DNA from: Thermomicrobiaceae bacterium
GTDB lineage: Bacteria > Chloroflexota > Chloroflexia > Thermomicrobiales > Thermomicrobiaceae
Assembly: GCA_025966355.1 (NCBI GenBank)
Contig: JAICWZ010000008.1
Coordinates: forward strand, 1 to 14,163
Direction of reading: 5' to 3'
Length of the DNA: 14,163 nucleotides
The position numbers and the translations under genes are program-made. Position 1 is the stretch's first letter. Every line of letters begins with the position of its first letter. Shown piece by piece: positions 1-6,630 of this stretch. The notes beneath the pieces are model-generated. The model saw only the letters and a list, made by a program, of their open reading frames with translations. It did not search any database and had not been told where the DNA came from.

Positions 1-675
1 CCCGGCGCGGACCATACGGGTGATCACCGGCAGCACGCCGAAGCCGAGGACGAAGGCGGGCATGAGCAAATGTTCCAGCGCGGTCCAGAAGAGCGGCAGA
101 TTGCCGGTGATGAGCGCGTCGATGGTGTAGAGATGCGTAATCGCGCGGGGTGGCGCGGTGTTCACCGGCAACCGCTGGCCATCCGGCAGCCAACCGAGTT
201 TGGCGAAGAAGAGGAACTGACACATGAGCGCCAGCCAGAAGACCGGGATCGCCAAACCGGATACGGAGATGATGCGGCCGATGTAGTCGACGATCGTATT
301 CGGTTTCAGCGCCGACACGATGCCGAGCGGAATGCCGACCACGATCGAAAAGAGCAGCGCCGTCAGCGAGAGTTCAACGGTCGCCGGAAGGTAGCGGGCA
401 AGGTCGGTCCGCACCGGGCGCAAGGTCGAGAGCGACGTACCGAAATCGAGGGTGCCAATCCCCTTCATGTACTTAAAGTACTGGACATAGAGCGGTTGAT
501 CCAGGCCATATTGATGGCGGATCAGCTGCACTGACTGGGCGCTGGCACGCGGCCCGGCGATGAGACGGGCCGGATCGGCCGGCACGATATGCGACAAGGT
601 GAAGGTGATGATCGATAGGCCGATGAGCACGAAGATCACCGAGATCAGACGCTTCACCAGCAATTGCGCGAGCAT
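1..675 (-). CDS. ABC transporter permease, DppB/OppB type (3' end outside window)
   Basis: Inner-membrane channel subunit of a peptide/nickel-type ABC importer. The frame starts at ATG 675-673 and stays open to base 1, giving 225 residues; about 90-100 C-terminal residues, including the EAA loop that contacts the ATPase, lie beyond the left edge. The start MLAQLLVKRLISVIFVLIGL is a first membrane segment, followed by the family-typical region with YGLDQPLYVQY and DFGTS. Further hydrophobic segments lie near residues 103-125 and 138-160. A purine-rich site (GAAGGTGAGG) sits about 8 bases before the ATG. It follows the solute-binding gene by 91 bases on the same strand, so the two are one operon; the DppC and ATPase partners are expected further left. 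Family assignment is firm; the transported compound cannot be read from the sequence. Confidence 0.9.
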   Translation of the reverse strand, partial: MLAQLLVKRLISVIFVLIGLSIITFTLSHIVPADPARLIAGPRASAQSVQLIRHQYGLDQPLYVQYFKYMKGIGTLDFGTSLSTLRPVRTDLARYLPATVELSLTALLFSIVVGIPLGIVSALKPNTIVDYIGRIISVSGLAIPVFWLALMCQFLFFAKLGWLPDGQRLPVNTAPPRAITHLYTIDALITGNLPLFWTALEHLLMPAFVLGFGVLPVITRMVRAG

Positions 676-766
676 GGCTCGACCTCACCTTCTCTTGTCT
701 CCGGTGTCATGACTCGCATGGGAGCGATCATCAGACCCAGAGCCCTTCGGTTGGTCGCCCTGCGAT

Positions 767-2593
767 CTACTTCACCTTGTACATGTTGTAGAAGTAGTAT
801 GAGTTCAGATAGATCGGGTTCCACTCGAATCCGCGAACCTTTGCGTTCATGATCGTGTACCACTGCACGGTGCCCCAGAAGATTGCGGGCGGATCAAGCT
901 CGGTCATGATGTTCTGGGCTTCGGCCAGCAGCTTGTTGTACTGGTCGTCCGAGACGCCCGGTGCGACCGTTTCGAGGATCTGATCGAGCCGCGGATTGTT
1001 GTAGTAGCCGACGTTCGACCCGGCGCTTCCGGCCGACTTGGAGTAGAAGTTCGGGTAGATCTCGTTGTACCCGTCGTTGTAGTCCGGCCACCAACCCCAG
1101 TCCCCGAAGATGTCGGGGCGCTGGGCCGGTGGGGAATCACCATAGGCAAGATTCGTCTCGGCGGAGCGCTCGACCTCACGAATATCCAGGTCAAAGCCGA
1201 TCTGCTGCAAATTCGCCTGCATCAGCGTCGCGACCGACTTGGTTCCATCGTCGCCGGACGCGAGCATCCAGCTGAACTTCTCGCCCGGCTTGAACTGCTT
1301 GCTGATCAGCTGCTTCGCCTTGTCGAGGTCGGTCTTATAGATAAAGACGTTCTTGTCGTAGCCGCGTGTCGTCGGCGTCAGGGGTCCGTTCGTCTCGGTG
1401 ACCAGGCCCTTATACACGCCGTTGCGCACGTCGTCGTACGGGAAGGCGTAGCAGAAGCCTTTGCGGACGTCCGGGTCTTTCAAGCGATCACCGGCATTGA
1501 GCGTCGACCAGTTGACGTTCGTCGAGGGATAGGCAAGCACCTGGAGCGCGTCGTTCTTCTTCAGATCATCGACCGCTTTCGGCGTGAGCGCGTTGGTGAG
1601 CGCATCGGCGGAACCGCCGACGATCAACTGCTGGCGCGTTGCCGTATCTTCGACGACGCGGAAGATGATTTGGTCGAAGTGGTTACCGTCCCAGCCGCGA
1701 TAATAGTCCTTGAACTGCTTAAGCACGATTTGCTCTTGCGGGTTCACTTGATCGGCGATGTACGGACCGGTGCCGACCATGTTCTGGATAAACCATTGAT
1801 GCGCCCAGGGATCCTGGTCAGTCTTGTGTTTATCGACCGCATCCGGGCTGACGATGAACGGGCCGTACTCCGAGGCGACGGCCGCCTCGAAGATCGGGTT
1901 GGCGGTTTTCAGCTTGAACTTGACCGTCTTGGCATCCGGCGCGGTGATATCGGTATCGGGATTGTCGACGAAGCGGCCAATCACATCGTGTGGGCCGAGC
2001 CCCATCTTGAGCATGCGCTGAAATGACTTCACGACGGCAGCGGCATCGCAGGCCGTCCCGTCGTGAAACTTGATGTTGTCGAAGAGTGTAAAGGTCCACT
2101 CCGTGCCGTCCGAGCTCGGCCCCCACTCCTTGGCCAGCATCGGCTGGTACTCGAACGTGCTGTTTCCCTTGAGCATGATGAGCATCTCGTAGACGCCGAA
2201 GAAGACGCAGCTGGCCTGGTTATCGTAGGCGGATTGCGGATCGAGATCGGCCGTGGCGCCCGGAAAGACGATCGTGAACGTCCCGCCATTCACCGGTGTG
2301 CCACCGGTCGGCGCGTTGGATGTCGCTCCGCCTGAGGCCGCCGGCGAACCGGATGCGCTTGTCGCCGCAGTGGTTGACGATGCGGATGAGCCGGACGCGG
2401 CCGTGGAGCTGGATCCGCTTGGTGTGGTGGCGGTTGAGGACGCCGATCCCTTGCCGCACGCGGCGAGAACCCATCCGATCGTTGAGAATGAAAGACCCAG
2501 AGCAAGCCCACGGGTAATGATGTCCCGGCGCGAGAGTCGATGAGACATCGCGTCGGCGATGAGCCGAACCGCTCGCATATCGTTGTCCGGCAT
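767..2593 (-). CDS. ABC transporter solute-binding lipoprotein, family 5 (peptide/nickel type)
   Basis: Extracytoplasmic binding protein of the importer whose permease follows. 608 residues. The N-terminus has a twin-arginine motif (SRRDI, residues 21-25), a hydrophobic stretch and a lipobox LAAC with the lipidated Cys at 46, so it is probably exported folded by Tat and then lipid-anchored. Residues 47-100 are a Ser/Thr/Ala/Gly-rich linker. The SBP_bac_5 domain follows, starting near NGGTFTIVFPG and including YEMLI, LAKEWG, FTLFDNIKFHDG and a C-terminal WGWWPDYNDGYN region. I chose the ATG at 2593 because AAGGAG lies 8-13 bases upstream and the signal peptide starts soon after; the same frame is open to 3043 but that part has no family similarity and no good start. 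The ligand is unknown; oligopeptides, opines and nickel complexes are all handled by this family. Confidence 0.92.
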   Translation of the reverse strand: MPDNDMRAVRLIADAMSHRLSRRDIITRGLALGLSFSTIGWVLAACGKGSASSTATTPSGSSSTAASGSSASSTTAATSASGSPAASGGATSNAPTGGTPVNGGTFTIVFPGATADLDPQSAYDNQASCVFFGVYEMLIMLKGNSTFEYQPMLAKEWGPSSDGTEWTFTLFDNIKFHDGTACDAAAVVKSFQRMLKMGLGPHDVIGRFVDNPDTDITAPDAKTVKFKLKTANPIFEAAVASEYGPFIVSPDAVDKHKTDQDPWAHQWFIQNMVGTGPYIADQVNPQEQIVLKQFKDYYRGWDGNHFDQIIFRVVEDTATRQQLIVGGSADALTNALTPKAVDDLKKNDALQVLAYPSTNVNWSTLNAGDRLKDPDVRKGFCYAFPYDDVRNGVYKGLVTETNGPLTPTTRGYDKNVFIYKTDLDKAKQLISKQFKPGEKFSWMLASGDDGTKSVATLMQANLQQIGFDLDIREVERSAETNLAYGDSPPAQRPDIFGDWGWWPDYNDGYNEIYPNFYSKSAGSAGSNVGYYNNPRLDQILETVAPGVSDDQYNKLLAEAQNIMTELDPPAIFWGTVQWYTIMNAKVRGFEWNPIYLNSYYFYNMYKVK

Positions 2594-2609
2594 GGCTGCG
2601 CTCTCCTTG

Positions 2610-2624
2610 CTGCCGAATCGGCAG
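2610..2624. promoter_or_regulatory. Palindrome CTGCCGAATCGGCAG, candidate operator copy 1
   Basis: Perfect 15-base palindrome with one central base (arms CTGCCGA and TCGGCAG). It lies just upstream of the Shine-Dalgarno site of the solute-binding gene, downstream of the predicted promoter. Shape and length fit a LacI- or GntR-like dimer site; as RNA it could also form a short hairpin. No cognate regulator can be assigned from the window. Confidence 0.55.
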
Positions 2625-2660
2625 GAACAGAACCACAATCGTCCAGGACACATACGTGCT

Positions 2661-2681
2661 GAATCGGCATCAGGCCGATTC
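2661..2681. promoter_or_regulatory. Inverted repeat GAATCGGC / GCCGATTC, candidate operator copy 2
   Basis: Two perfect 8-base arms (2661-2668 and 2674-2681) separated by ATCAG. The left arm with its flank (2657-2669) matches TGCCGAATCGGCA of the other copies with one mismatch. It lies about 20-40 bases downstream of the predicted transcription start of the leftward operon, a position suited to repression by blocking RNA polymerase. Confidence 0.5.
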
Positions 2682-2709
2682 CGTTTATCTTGATTCGTAT
2701 TCTGTTTGT

Positions 2710-2739
2710 ACGTTACTGTCCTCGCCCCTGGCTTGTCAA
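2710..2739 (-). promoter_or_regulatory. Predicted promoter of the SBP-DppB operon
   Basis: Reading leftward: TTGACA (2739-2734), an 18-base spacer, then TAACGT (2715-2710). The -35 is perfect; the -10 is moderate (T-A and final T conserved). Start of transcription would fall near 2703, leaving about 110 bases of leader. The 11 bases around the -35 (GCTTGTCAAGA on the plus strand) recur at the ureohydrolase promoter. Confidence 0.5.
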
Positions 2740-2817
2740 GATGCTTTTTAAGCGGTTCGGTCGGATGCTGCCACGCGCAGAATCTCACGGGTATCCGGTT
2801 CCTGCATCGCCGAATGA

Positions 2818-2832
2818 TTGCCGAATCGGCAG
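2818..2832. promoter_or_regulatory. Palindrome TGCCGAATCGGCA, candidate operator copy 3
   Basis: The 13 bases 2819-2831 form a perfect palindrome; the 15-base window differs from copy 1 at only the first base. It lies about 120 bases upstream of the predicted start and 208 bases centre to centre from copy 1. That spacing could allow DNA looping between the two. Confidence 0.5.
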
Positions 2833-3030
2833 CTATTCGAGTCGAACGGCTCATATCACGATAGTAATCTCGAAATTGCCTGCCTTTTACGTCGACCGAT
2901 CCGCAGTCAATCGAGGCGCGAAATGACCGCGAGCGACAGAAAGAGCGGTGAAAACGCGCGGAATGGCGAAAATGGCGTCGTTCCGCCTGCCCAGGACCGG
3001 AAATTTGGCGAAAGTGTCGTGTCGTGGGGG

Positions 3031-3061
3031 TTGATTTGGCCATTCATGGTCGTGTTAGTAT
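3031..3061 (+). promoter_or_regulatory. Possible promoter of the aminotransferase gene
   Basis: TTGATT (3031-3036) followed after 18-19 bases by TTAGTA/TAGTAT (3055-3061). Both hexamers are imperfect. It is the best candidate upstream of the strong Shine-Dalgarno site and puts the start of transcription just before the inverted repeat at 3071-3116. Confidence 0.35.
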
Positions 3062-3070
3062 GTGCGAAGC

Positions 3071-3116
3071 AGCAACGTGCAATCGAGGGCGTCGCTCGGA
3101 CGATATCGACGTTGCT
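3071..3116 (+). promoter_or_regulatory. Structured 5' leader of the aminotransferase (hairpin)
   Basis: AGCAACGT (3071-3078) pairs perfectly with ACGTTGCT (3109-3116). Inside it CGAG (3084-3087) can pair with CTCG (3095-3098). The structure ends about 20 bases before the AAGGAGGG site. It does not fit a riboswitch consensus I know; it may only protect the mRNA 5' end, or it may be an operator read as DNA. Confidence 0.35.
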
Positions 3117-3149
3117 CACGGACAGGGCGTTTGACGAAGGAGGGTTCTC

Positions 3150-4535
3150 ATGGGTGACGTCGCGAATAGCTCGGCTGCGACCCCGGTGCTCGAACAGGAA
3201 GCGCTCGACCACGTTTGGATCCACACGACCGAATGGATCCGCCTGGCGGAACAGGACGGGCTCCACGTCTTCGACCATGCTCATGGCAGCACGCTGGTCG
3301 ACATTCACGGCAACGAGTATATCGACGGAATCTCGGGACTCTGGGTCGTCAATGCCGGTCACGGCCGGCAGGAGATCGGCGACGCGATGGCCGAGCAGGC
3401 GGGCAAGCTCGCCTATGCTTCCAGTGCGTCCTATACCACCGTCCCGGCTGTCCAGCTGGCGAACAAGCTCGCCTCGATCCTGCCCGGCGATCTGAACCGT
3501 ATCTACTTCTGCTCCGGCGGCTCCGAGGCGGTCGAGAGCGCCATCAAGATCGCCAAGCAGGTGCAGGCGATGCGTGGCTTCCCGAAGCGCTACAAAGTCA
3601 TCGCGCGTCGTGGCAGCTACCACGGTATGACGATGGGTGCGCTCAGTCTCACCGCCAGCCGCAACGAAACATACTTCGGTCCGTTCGTGTACGGTGTCTA
3701 TCACACACCCTCACCGAATCACTATCGCAACGACTTCGGCCTCGAAGGCGAAGCGGGCGATATCATGTGCGCCAATTATGTCGAGCAAGAGATCATCAAC
3801 CAGGGGCCGGAAACGGTCGCGGCCGTCATCGGTGAGCCGATCTCATCGGCCAACGGTCTCCACGTACCGTCGCCGAAGTACTGGCAGCGGCTGCGCGAGA
3901 TCTGCGACAAGCATGGCGTGCTGCTGATCATGGATGAAGTGATCAACGGCTTCGGCCGCACCGGCAAGATGTTCGCGACCGAGCATTTCGACATGCAGCC
4001 CGACATGATCACGATGGCGAAGGGCCTTTCGTCTGGCTACGCGCCGATCGCCGGTGTCGCGGTCAGCGATCGGGTTTTCGACGTCTTCAAGGACAAGAAG
4101 GAAGTGGCGCTCGGCCACCTGCTCACCTTCGGTGGTCAGGCCGTCGCCTGCGCCGCCGCGCTCAAGAACCTCGAGATCTTCGAGCGCGAAGGACTGGTGC
4201 AGCAGAGCGCAGAGAAGGGCGACTACGTCTACGAACGGCTCGAAGGGCTGCGCAGCCACCCGACCGTCGGCGACGTGCGTGGGCTCGGCCTCTTCTGTGC
4301 CGTCGAACTGGTGCAGAACAAAGACACCAAGGCGAAATGGGCCAAGGAGTCCGGCTTCACCAGCAAAGTCGATGAGCGAATCAACAAGAAGGGGATGCTC
4401 ACGCGCACATGGGACGTGCTGCATGTCGCCCCGCCGCTTACGACGAGCAAAGAGGAGCTCGACCGGATCGTTCAGATCATCGACGAGAGCCTCACCGAAA
4501 CGGAAGCCGAGTACGCCGACCAGATCGGCAAGTAA
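3150..4535 (+). CDS. Class III PLP-dependent aminotransferase
   Basis: Transfers an amino group from an amine or omega-amino acid, usually to pyruvate or 2-oxoglutarate, in the cytoplasm. 461 residues, normal for the family. Visible motifs are SGGSEA (122-127, phosphate-binding), SYHG (156-159, ring stacking), MDEV (261-264, Asp262 to the pyridine nitrogen) and MAKGLSSGYAP (289-299) with Lys291 as the Schiff-base lysine. The start ATG at 3150 is preceded by AAGGAGGG at 6 bases. It resembles the omega-aminotransferase branch (putrescine-, taurine- or beta-alanine-pyruvate enzymes) more than ornithine or acetylornithine enzymes, but I cannot fix the substrate. Facing the ureohydrolase-importer operon, it may deaminate the amine left after urea release. 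A terminator follows. Confidence 0.92.
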   Translation: MGDVANSSAATPVLEQEALDHVWIHTTEWIRLAEQDGLHVFDHAHGSTLVDIHGNEYIDGISGLWVVNAGHGRQEIGDAMAEQAGKLAYASSASYTTVPAVQLANKLASILPGDLNRIYFCSGGSEAVESAIKIAKQVQAMRGFPKRYKVIARRGSYHGMTMGALSLTASRNETYFGPFVYGVYHTPSPNHYRNDFGLEGEAGDIMCANYVEQEIINQGPETVAAVIGEPISSANGLHVPSPKYWQRLREICDKHGVLLIMDEVINGFGRTGKMFATEHFDMQPDMITMAKGLSSGYAPIAGVAVSDRVFDVFKDKKEVALGHLLTFGGQAVACAAALKNLEIFEREGLVQQSAEKGDYVYERLEGLRSHPTVGDVRGLGLFCAVELVQNKDTKAKWAKESGFTSKVDERINKKGMLTRTWDVLHVAPPLTTSKEELDRIVQIIDESLTETEAEYADQIGK

Positions 4536-4559
4536 CCGATCGATCTCGCGTCGAACCAA

Positions 4560-4594
4560 AGGCGGAGCTGAACGGCTCCGCCTACTCCTTTTCT
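4560..4594 (+). terminator. Rho-independent terminator after the aminotransferase
   Basis: Nine-base stem AGGCGGAGC / GCTCCGCCT (4560-4568 with 4575-4583), six-base loop, then a broken T-rich tract ACTCCTTTTCT. It starts 25 bases after the stop codon. The T tract is interrupted, so termination may be helped by the next hairpin at 4596-4623. Confidence 0.65.
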
Positions 4595-4595
4595 C

Positions 4596-4623
4596 GTCAT
4601 TCTTCGCTGCGGCTCAGAATGAC
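4596..4623. repeat. Interspersed repeat copy A (hairpin, convergent gene ends)
   Basis: Ends GTCATTCT and AGAATGAC are inverted, giving an 8-base stem and a 12-base loop. Bases 4599-4625 match 13924-13950 exactly (27 bases), and 4599-4623 match the reverse complement of 13853-13877. It lies between the 3' ends of the aminotransferase and DppC genes, a position equivalent to the other two copies. Probably a dispersed REP-like element. Confidence 0.75.
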
Positions 4624-4664
4624 AATGGGGCGGCCCGTGCCCGGATCGCGCTTGTGCCCACTGA

Positions 4665-5591
4665 TCAGCGATTCCAGGAGCGCGGGTCGAGGGCATCGCG
4701 TAAGCCGTCGCCAACGAAATTGAACGCGAGCACCGTGAGGGCGATGAACAGGCCGGGATAGAACCCGATCCACCACGCCTGGTTATCGCGCATCTGCACG
4801 AACGCGATCTGCAGCATGTTGCCCCACGACGCGGTCGGTGGCTGGATGCCGAATCCGAGAAACGACAGCGTTGATTCCGCCAGAATCGCGGCCGGGATGC
4901 TGAGCGTCGCCGCCACGATGATCGGGCTGATCGCATTTGGCAACAGATGCCGGAAGATGATCGAGGGGGTGGACGCGCCCACCGCGCGCGCCGAAATGGC
5001 GAATTCTCGGGTGCGCAGCGTCAGAAATTCTCCACGCACCAACCGCGAGACATTCATCCAGCCGATCACGCCGATGACCAGCGCGATCACCGTTGCCGAC
5101 GGACGTTTAAAGCCGACGAGCATGCCCATCAGGAAGAGGAGCGGTGGAAAGGCAAGGAGCATATCGGCCAGGCGCATGATCAGCATATCGGTCCAACGGC
5201 CGGCATATCCGGCGACGGCGCCCAGCACCGTGCCAACGCCGATCGCCACGCCGGTTGCCAGGAAGCCAACCGTCAGCGATACGCGCGACCCGACGACGAG
5301 TCGCGACATCCAATCCCGCCCAAGCTGATCAGTCCCCATCGGATGATCGATGCTCGGCCCGGCCGGTCGACCAAACCTGGCGAGTGTCAGGTTTGTGGCA
5401 TCCGGATCGTATGGGGTAATCCACGGCGAGGTGATCGCCACGGCGAACAGTAAGCCGAGAAAGATCGCGCTGGCAAACGCCAGGCGATGACGGCGAAAGC
5501 GCCGCCAGAACATCGCGCGTGGGCTCGCGACCTTCGCGCCCCTCACACCATCCCAGGCGACAACTCTCGCTCGTTGGACGTCTACACCCAT
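4665..5591 (-). CDS. ABC transporter permease, DppC/OppC type
   Basis: Second membrane subunit of the ureohydrolase-linked importer. 308 residues. A cytoplasmic N-terminus rich in Arg (residues 26-37, with FWRRFRRHR) precedes the first membrane segment (37-58). HPMGTDQLGRD (83-93) is the DppC hallmark. Further segments lie near 105-128, 143-160, 165-180, 222-245 and 272-294. The EAA-type loop, residues 195-225, is the ATPase contact. The C-terminus GDGLRDALDPR is typical. The ATG at 5591 starts 21 bases after the stop of DppB, with GGGATGAG as a modest ribosome site. It is the last gene of its operon, and convergent with the aminotransferase. No ATPase gene follows, which is unusual for this transporter class. 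Confidence 0.92.
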   Translation of the reverse strand: MGVDVQRARVVAWDGVRGAKVASPRAMFWRRFRRHRLAFASAIFLGLLFAVAITSPWITPYDPDATNLTLARFGRPAGPSIDHPMGTDQLGRDWMSRLVVGSRVSLTVGFLATGVAIGVGTVLGAVAGYAGRWTDMLIMRLADMLLAFPPLLFLMGMLVGFKRPSATVIALVIGVIGWMNVSRLVRGEFLTLRTREFAISARAVGASTPSIIFRHLLPNAISPIIVAATLSIPAAILAESTLSFLGFGIQPPTASWGNMLQIAFVQMRDNQAWWIGFYPGLFIALTVLAFNFVGDGLRDALDPRSWNR

Positions 5592-5612
5592 GGCACGCTC
5601 ATCCCGCTCAGC

Positions 5613-6593
5613 TCAGTCGAAGCGCACACGCGGATCGACCACCGCGTAGAGAATGTCCGACAACAACGTTCCGACGAGAATCAGCGCCGCCGAGAGCAGC
5701 ACGATCGCCATCACCGTCGGATAATCGCGCTGCGTCAACGAGGCGACCGCCAATTGGCCCATGCCTGGCCAGGAGAAGATGTTTTCGACGACGACCGAAC
5801 CTTCGACCATGATGACCAGTACATAGCCGAGCAGCGTGATGATCGGAATCAACGAATTGCGCCAGGCATGCTTCAGGATTACCACCCGCTCCGTGAGTCC
5901 CTTGGCTCGTGCCGTACGCACGTAGTCCTGCGGCATCACTTCCAGCATCGAAGCACGTTGGTAGCGCATGTATCCGGCCACGCCCGCCAGCGTGATTGAG
6001 ATGACCGGTAAGACGTAATGCATAACCGAGTCTTTGAAATGCGGCCAGAAACCGGGATCGACATAGGCGCCATGCATCCCATTCACCGGAAACCAGCCGA
6101 CTTTCACCGAGAGAAAGTAGAGCAGCATCAGCCCGAGCCAGAACTGGGGGATCGAGATGCCGACGAAGTTGAACGTGGTGAGGACGTAATCGATCATCGA
6201 ATACTGCTTGACGGCCGAGATGATGCCGAGCGGTATCGCGATGAGCAGCGTCAACACGAGCGAAACCCCGGCCAGCTTCATCGTGTTCGGCAATCGCTGC
6301 TTGATGATCGTCGACACCGGCTGGTTCATGCGCGTCGAGGTGCCAAAGTCACCGCGCGCGACTAGTTTCAACCAATCGACGTACTGCAAATAGACCGGCC
6401 GATTCAGCCCGAGCTGTTGCCGCAGACGCTCACGATCGGCCAGCGTCATCGTGCGACCGCTATCGCGCGATTCCGCTAGCATCGCCCCGACCGGGTCACC
6501 CGGTGCCCGCTTGAGCATGGCAAAGCAGATGATCGACACTCCAAGCAGGAGCGGAAGCATCCACAGTAGCCTGCGCGCGATGTAAGCGGTCAT
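5613..6593 (-). CDS. ABC transporter permease, DppB/OppB type
   Basis: First membrane subunit of the importer encoded with the ureohydrolase. 326 residues, full length. The first membrane segment is at 9-28, followed by APGDP (30-34) and LGLNRPVYLQYVDWL (61-75), typical of DppB. Further segments lie near 105-127, 137-162, 190-210, 250-272 and 293-318. The EAA loop is at about 224-250 (DYVRTARAKGL then HAWRNSLIP). The C-terminus YAVVDPRVRFD is characteristic. It starts 37 bases after the solute-binding gene with a GAGG site about 6 bases before the ATG, and ends 21 bases before DppC, so translation of the three is probably balanced. Same family as the permease at 1-675. Confidence 0.94.
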   Translation of the reverse strand: MTAYIARRLLWMLPLLLGVSIICFAMLKRAPGDPVGAMLAESRDSGRTMTLADRERLRQQLGLNRPVYLQYVDWLKLVARGDFGTSTRMNQPVSTIIKQRLPNTMKLAGVSLVLTLLIAIPLGIISAVKQYSMIDYVLTTFNFVGISIPQFWLGLMLLYFLSVKVGWFPVNGMHGAYVDPGFWPHFKDSVMHYVLPVISITLAGVAGYMRYQRASMLEVMPQDYVRTARAKGLTERVVILKHAWRNSLIPIITLLGYVLVIMVEGSVVVENIFSWPGMGQLAVASLTQRDYPTVMAIVLLSAALILVGTLLSDILYAVVDPRVRFD

Positions 6594-6630
6594 TGAGAAT
6601 CCTCACCCGCGAGTGCAACTCACTCCGTCG

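Larger units (their letters stand above)
2594..3149. other. Divergent regulatory region between SBP operon and aminotransferase
   Basis: 556 bases with no convincing gene on either strand. It holds the leftward promoter (2710-2739), three related palindromes (2610-2624, 2661-2681, 2818-2832), a further 11-base palindrome TTCGAGTCGAA (2836-2846), a weaker rightward promoter candidate (3031-3061) and a structured leader (3071-3116) for the aminotransferase. Open frames crossing it have no domain similarity that I recognise and are continuations of shadow frames. Confidence 0.7.

Noticed and set aside
2594..3043. N-terminal extension of the first solute-binding protein up to 3043
   Set aside because: The extension lacks similarity to any secretion signal, passes through the promoter and palindromes, and a Tat lipoprotein signal with a good ribosome site starts at 2593.
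2907..3704. Minus-strand open frame of 265 codons opposite the aminotransferase start
   Set aside because: It overlaps a clear PLP-enzyme gene, has no recognisable domain, and long antisense frames are expected in GC-rich coding DNA.
4523..4541. Inverted repeat GATCGG / CCGATC across the aminotransferase stop codon
   Set aside because: Six-base arms with no T tract; the better terminator at 4560-4594 follows at once.
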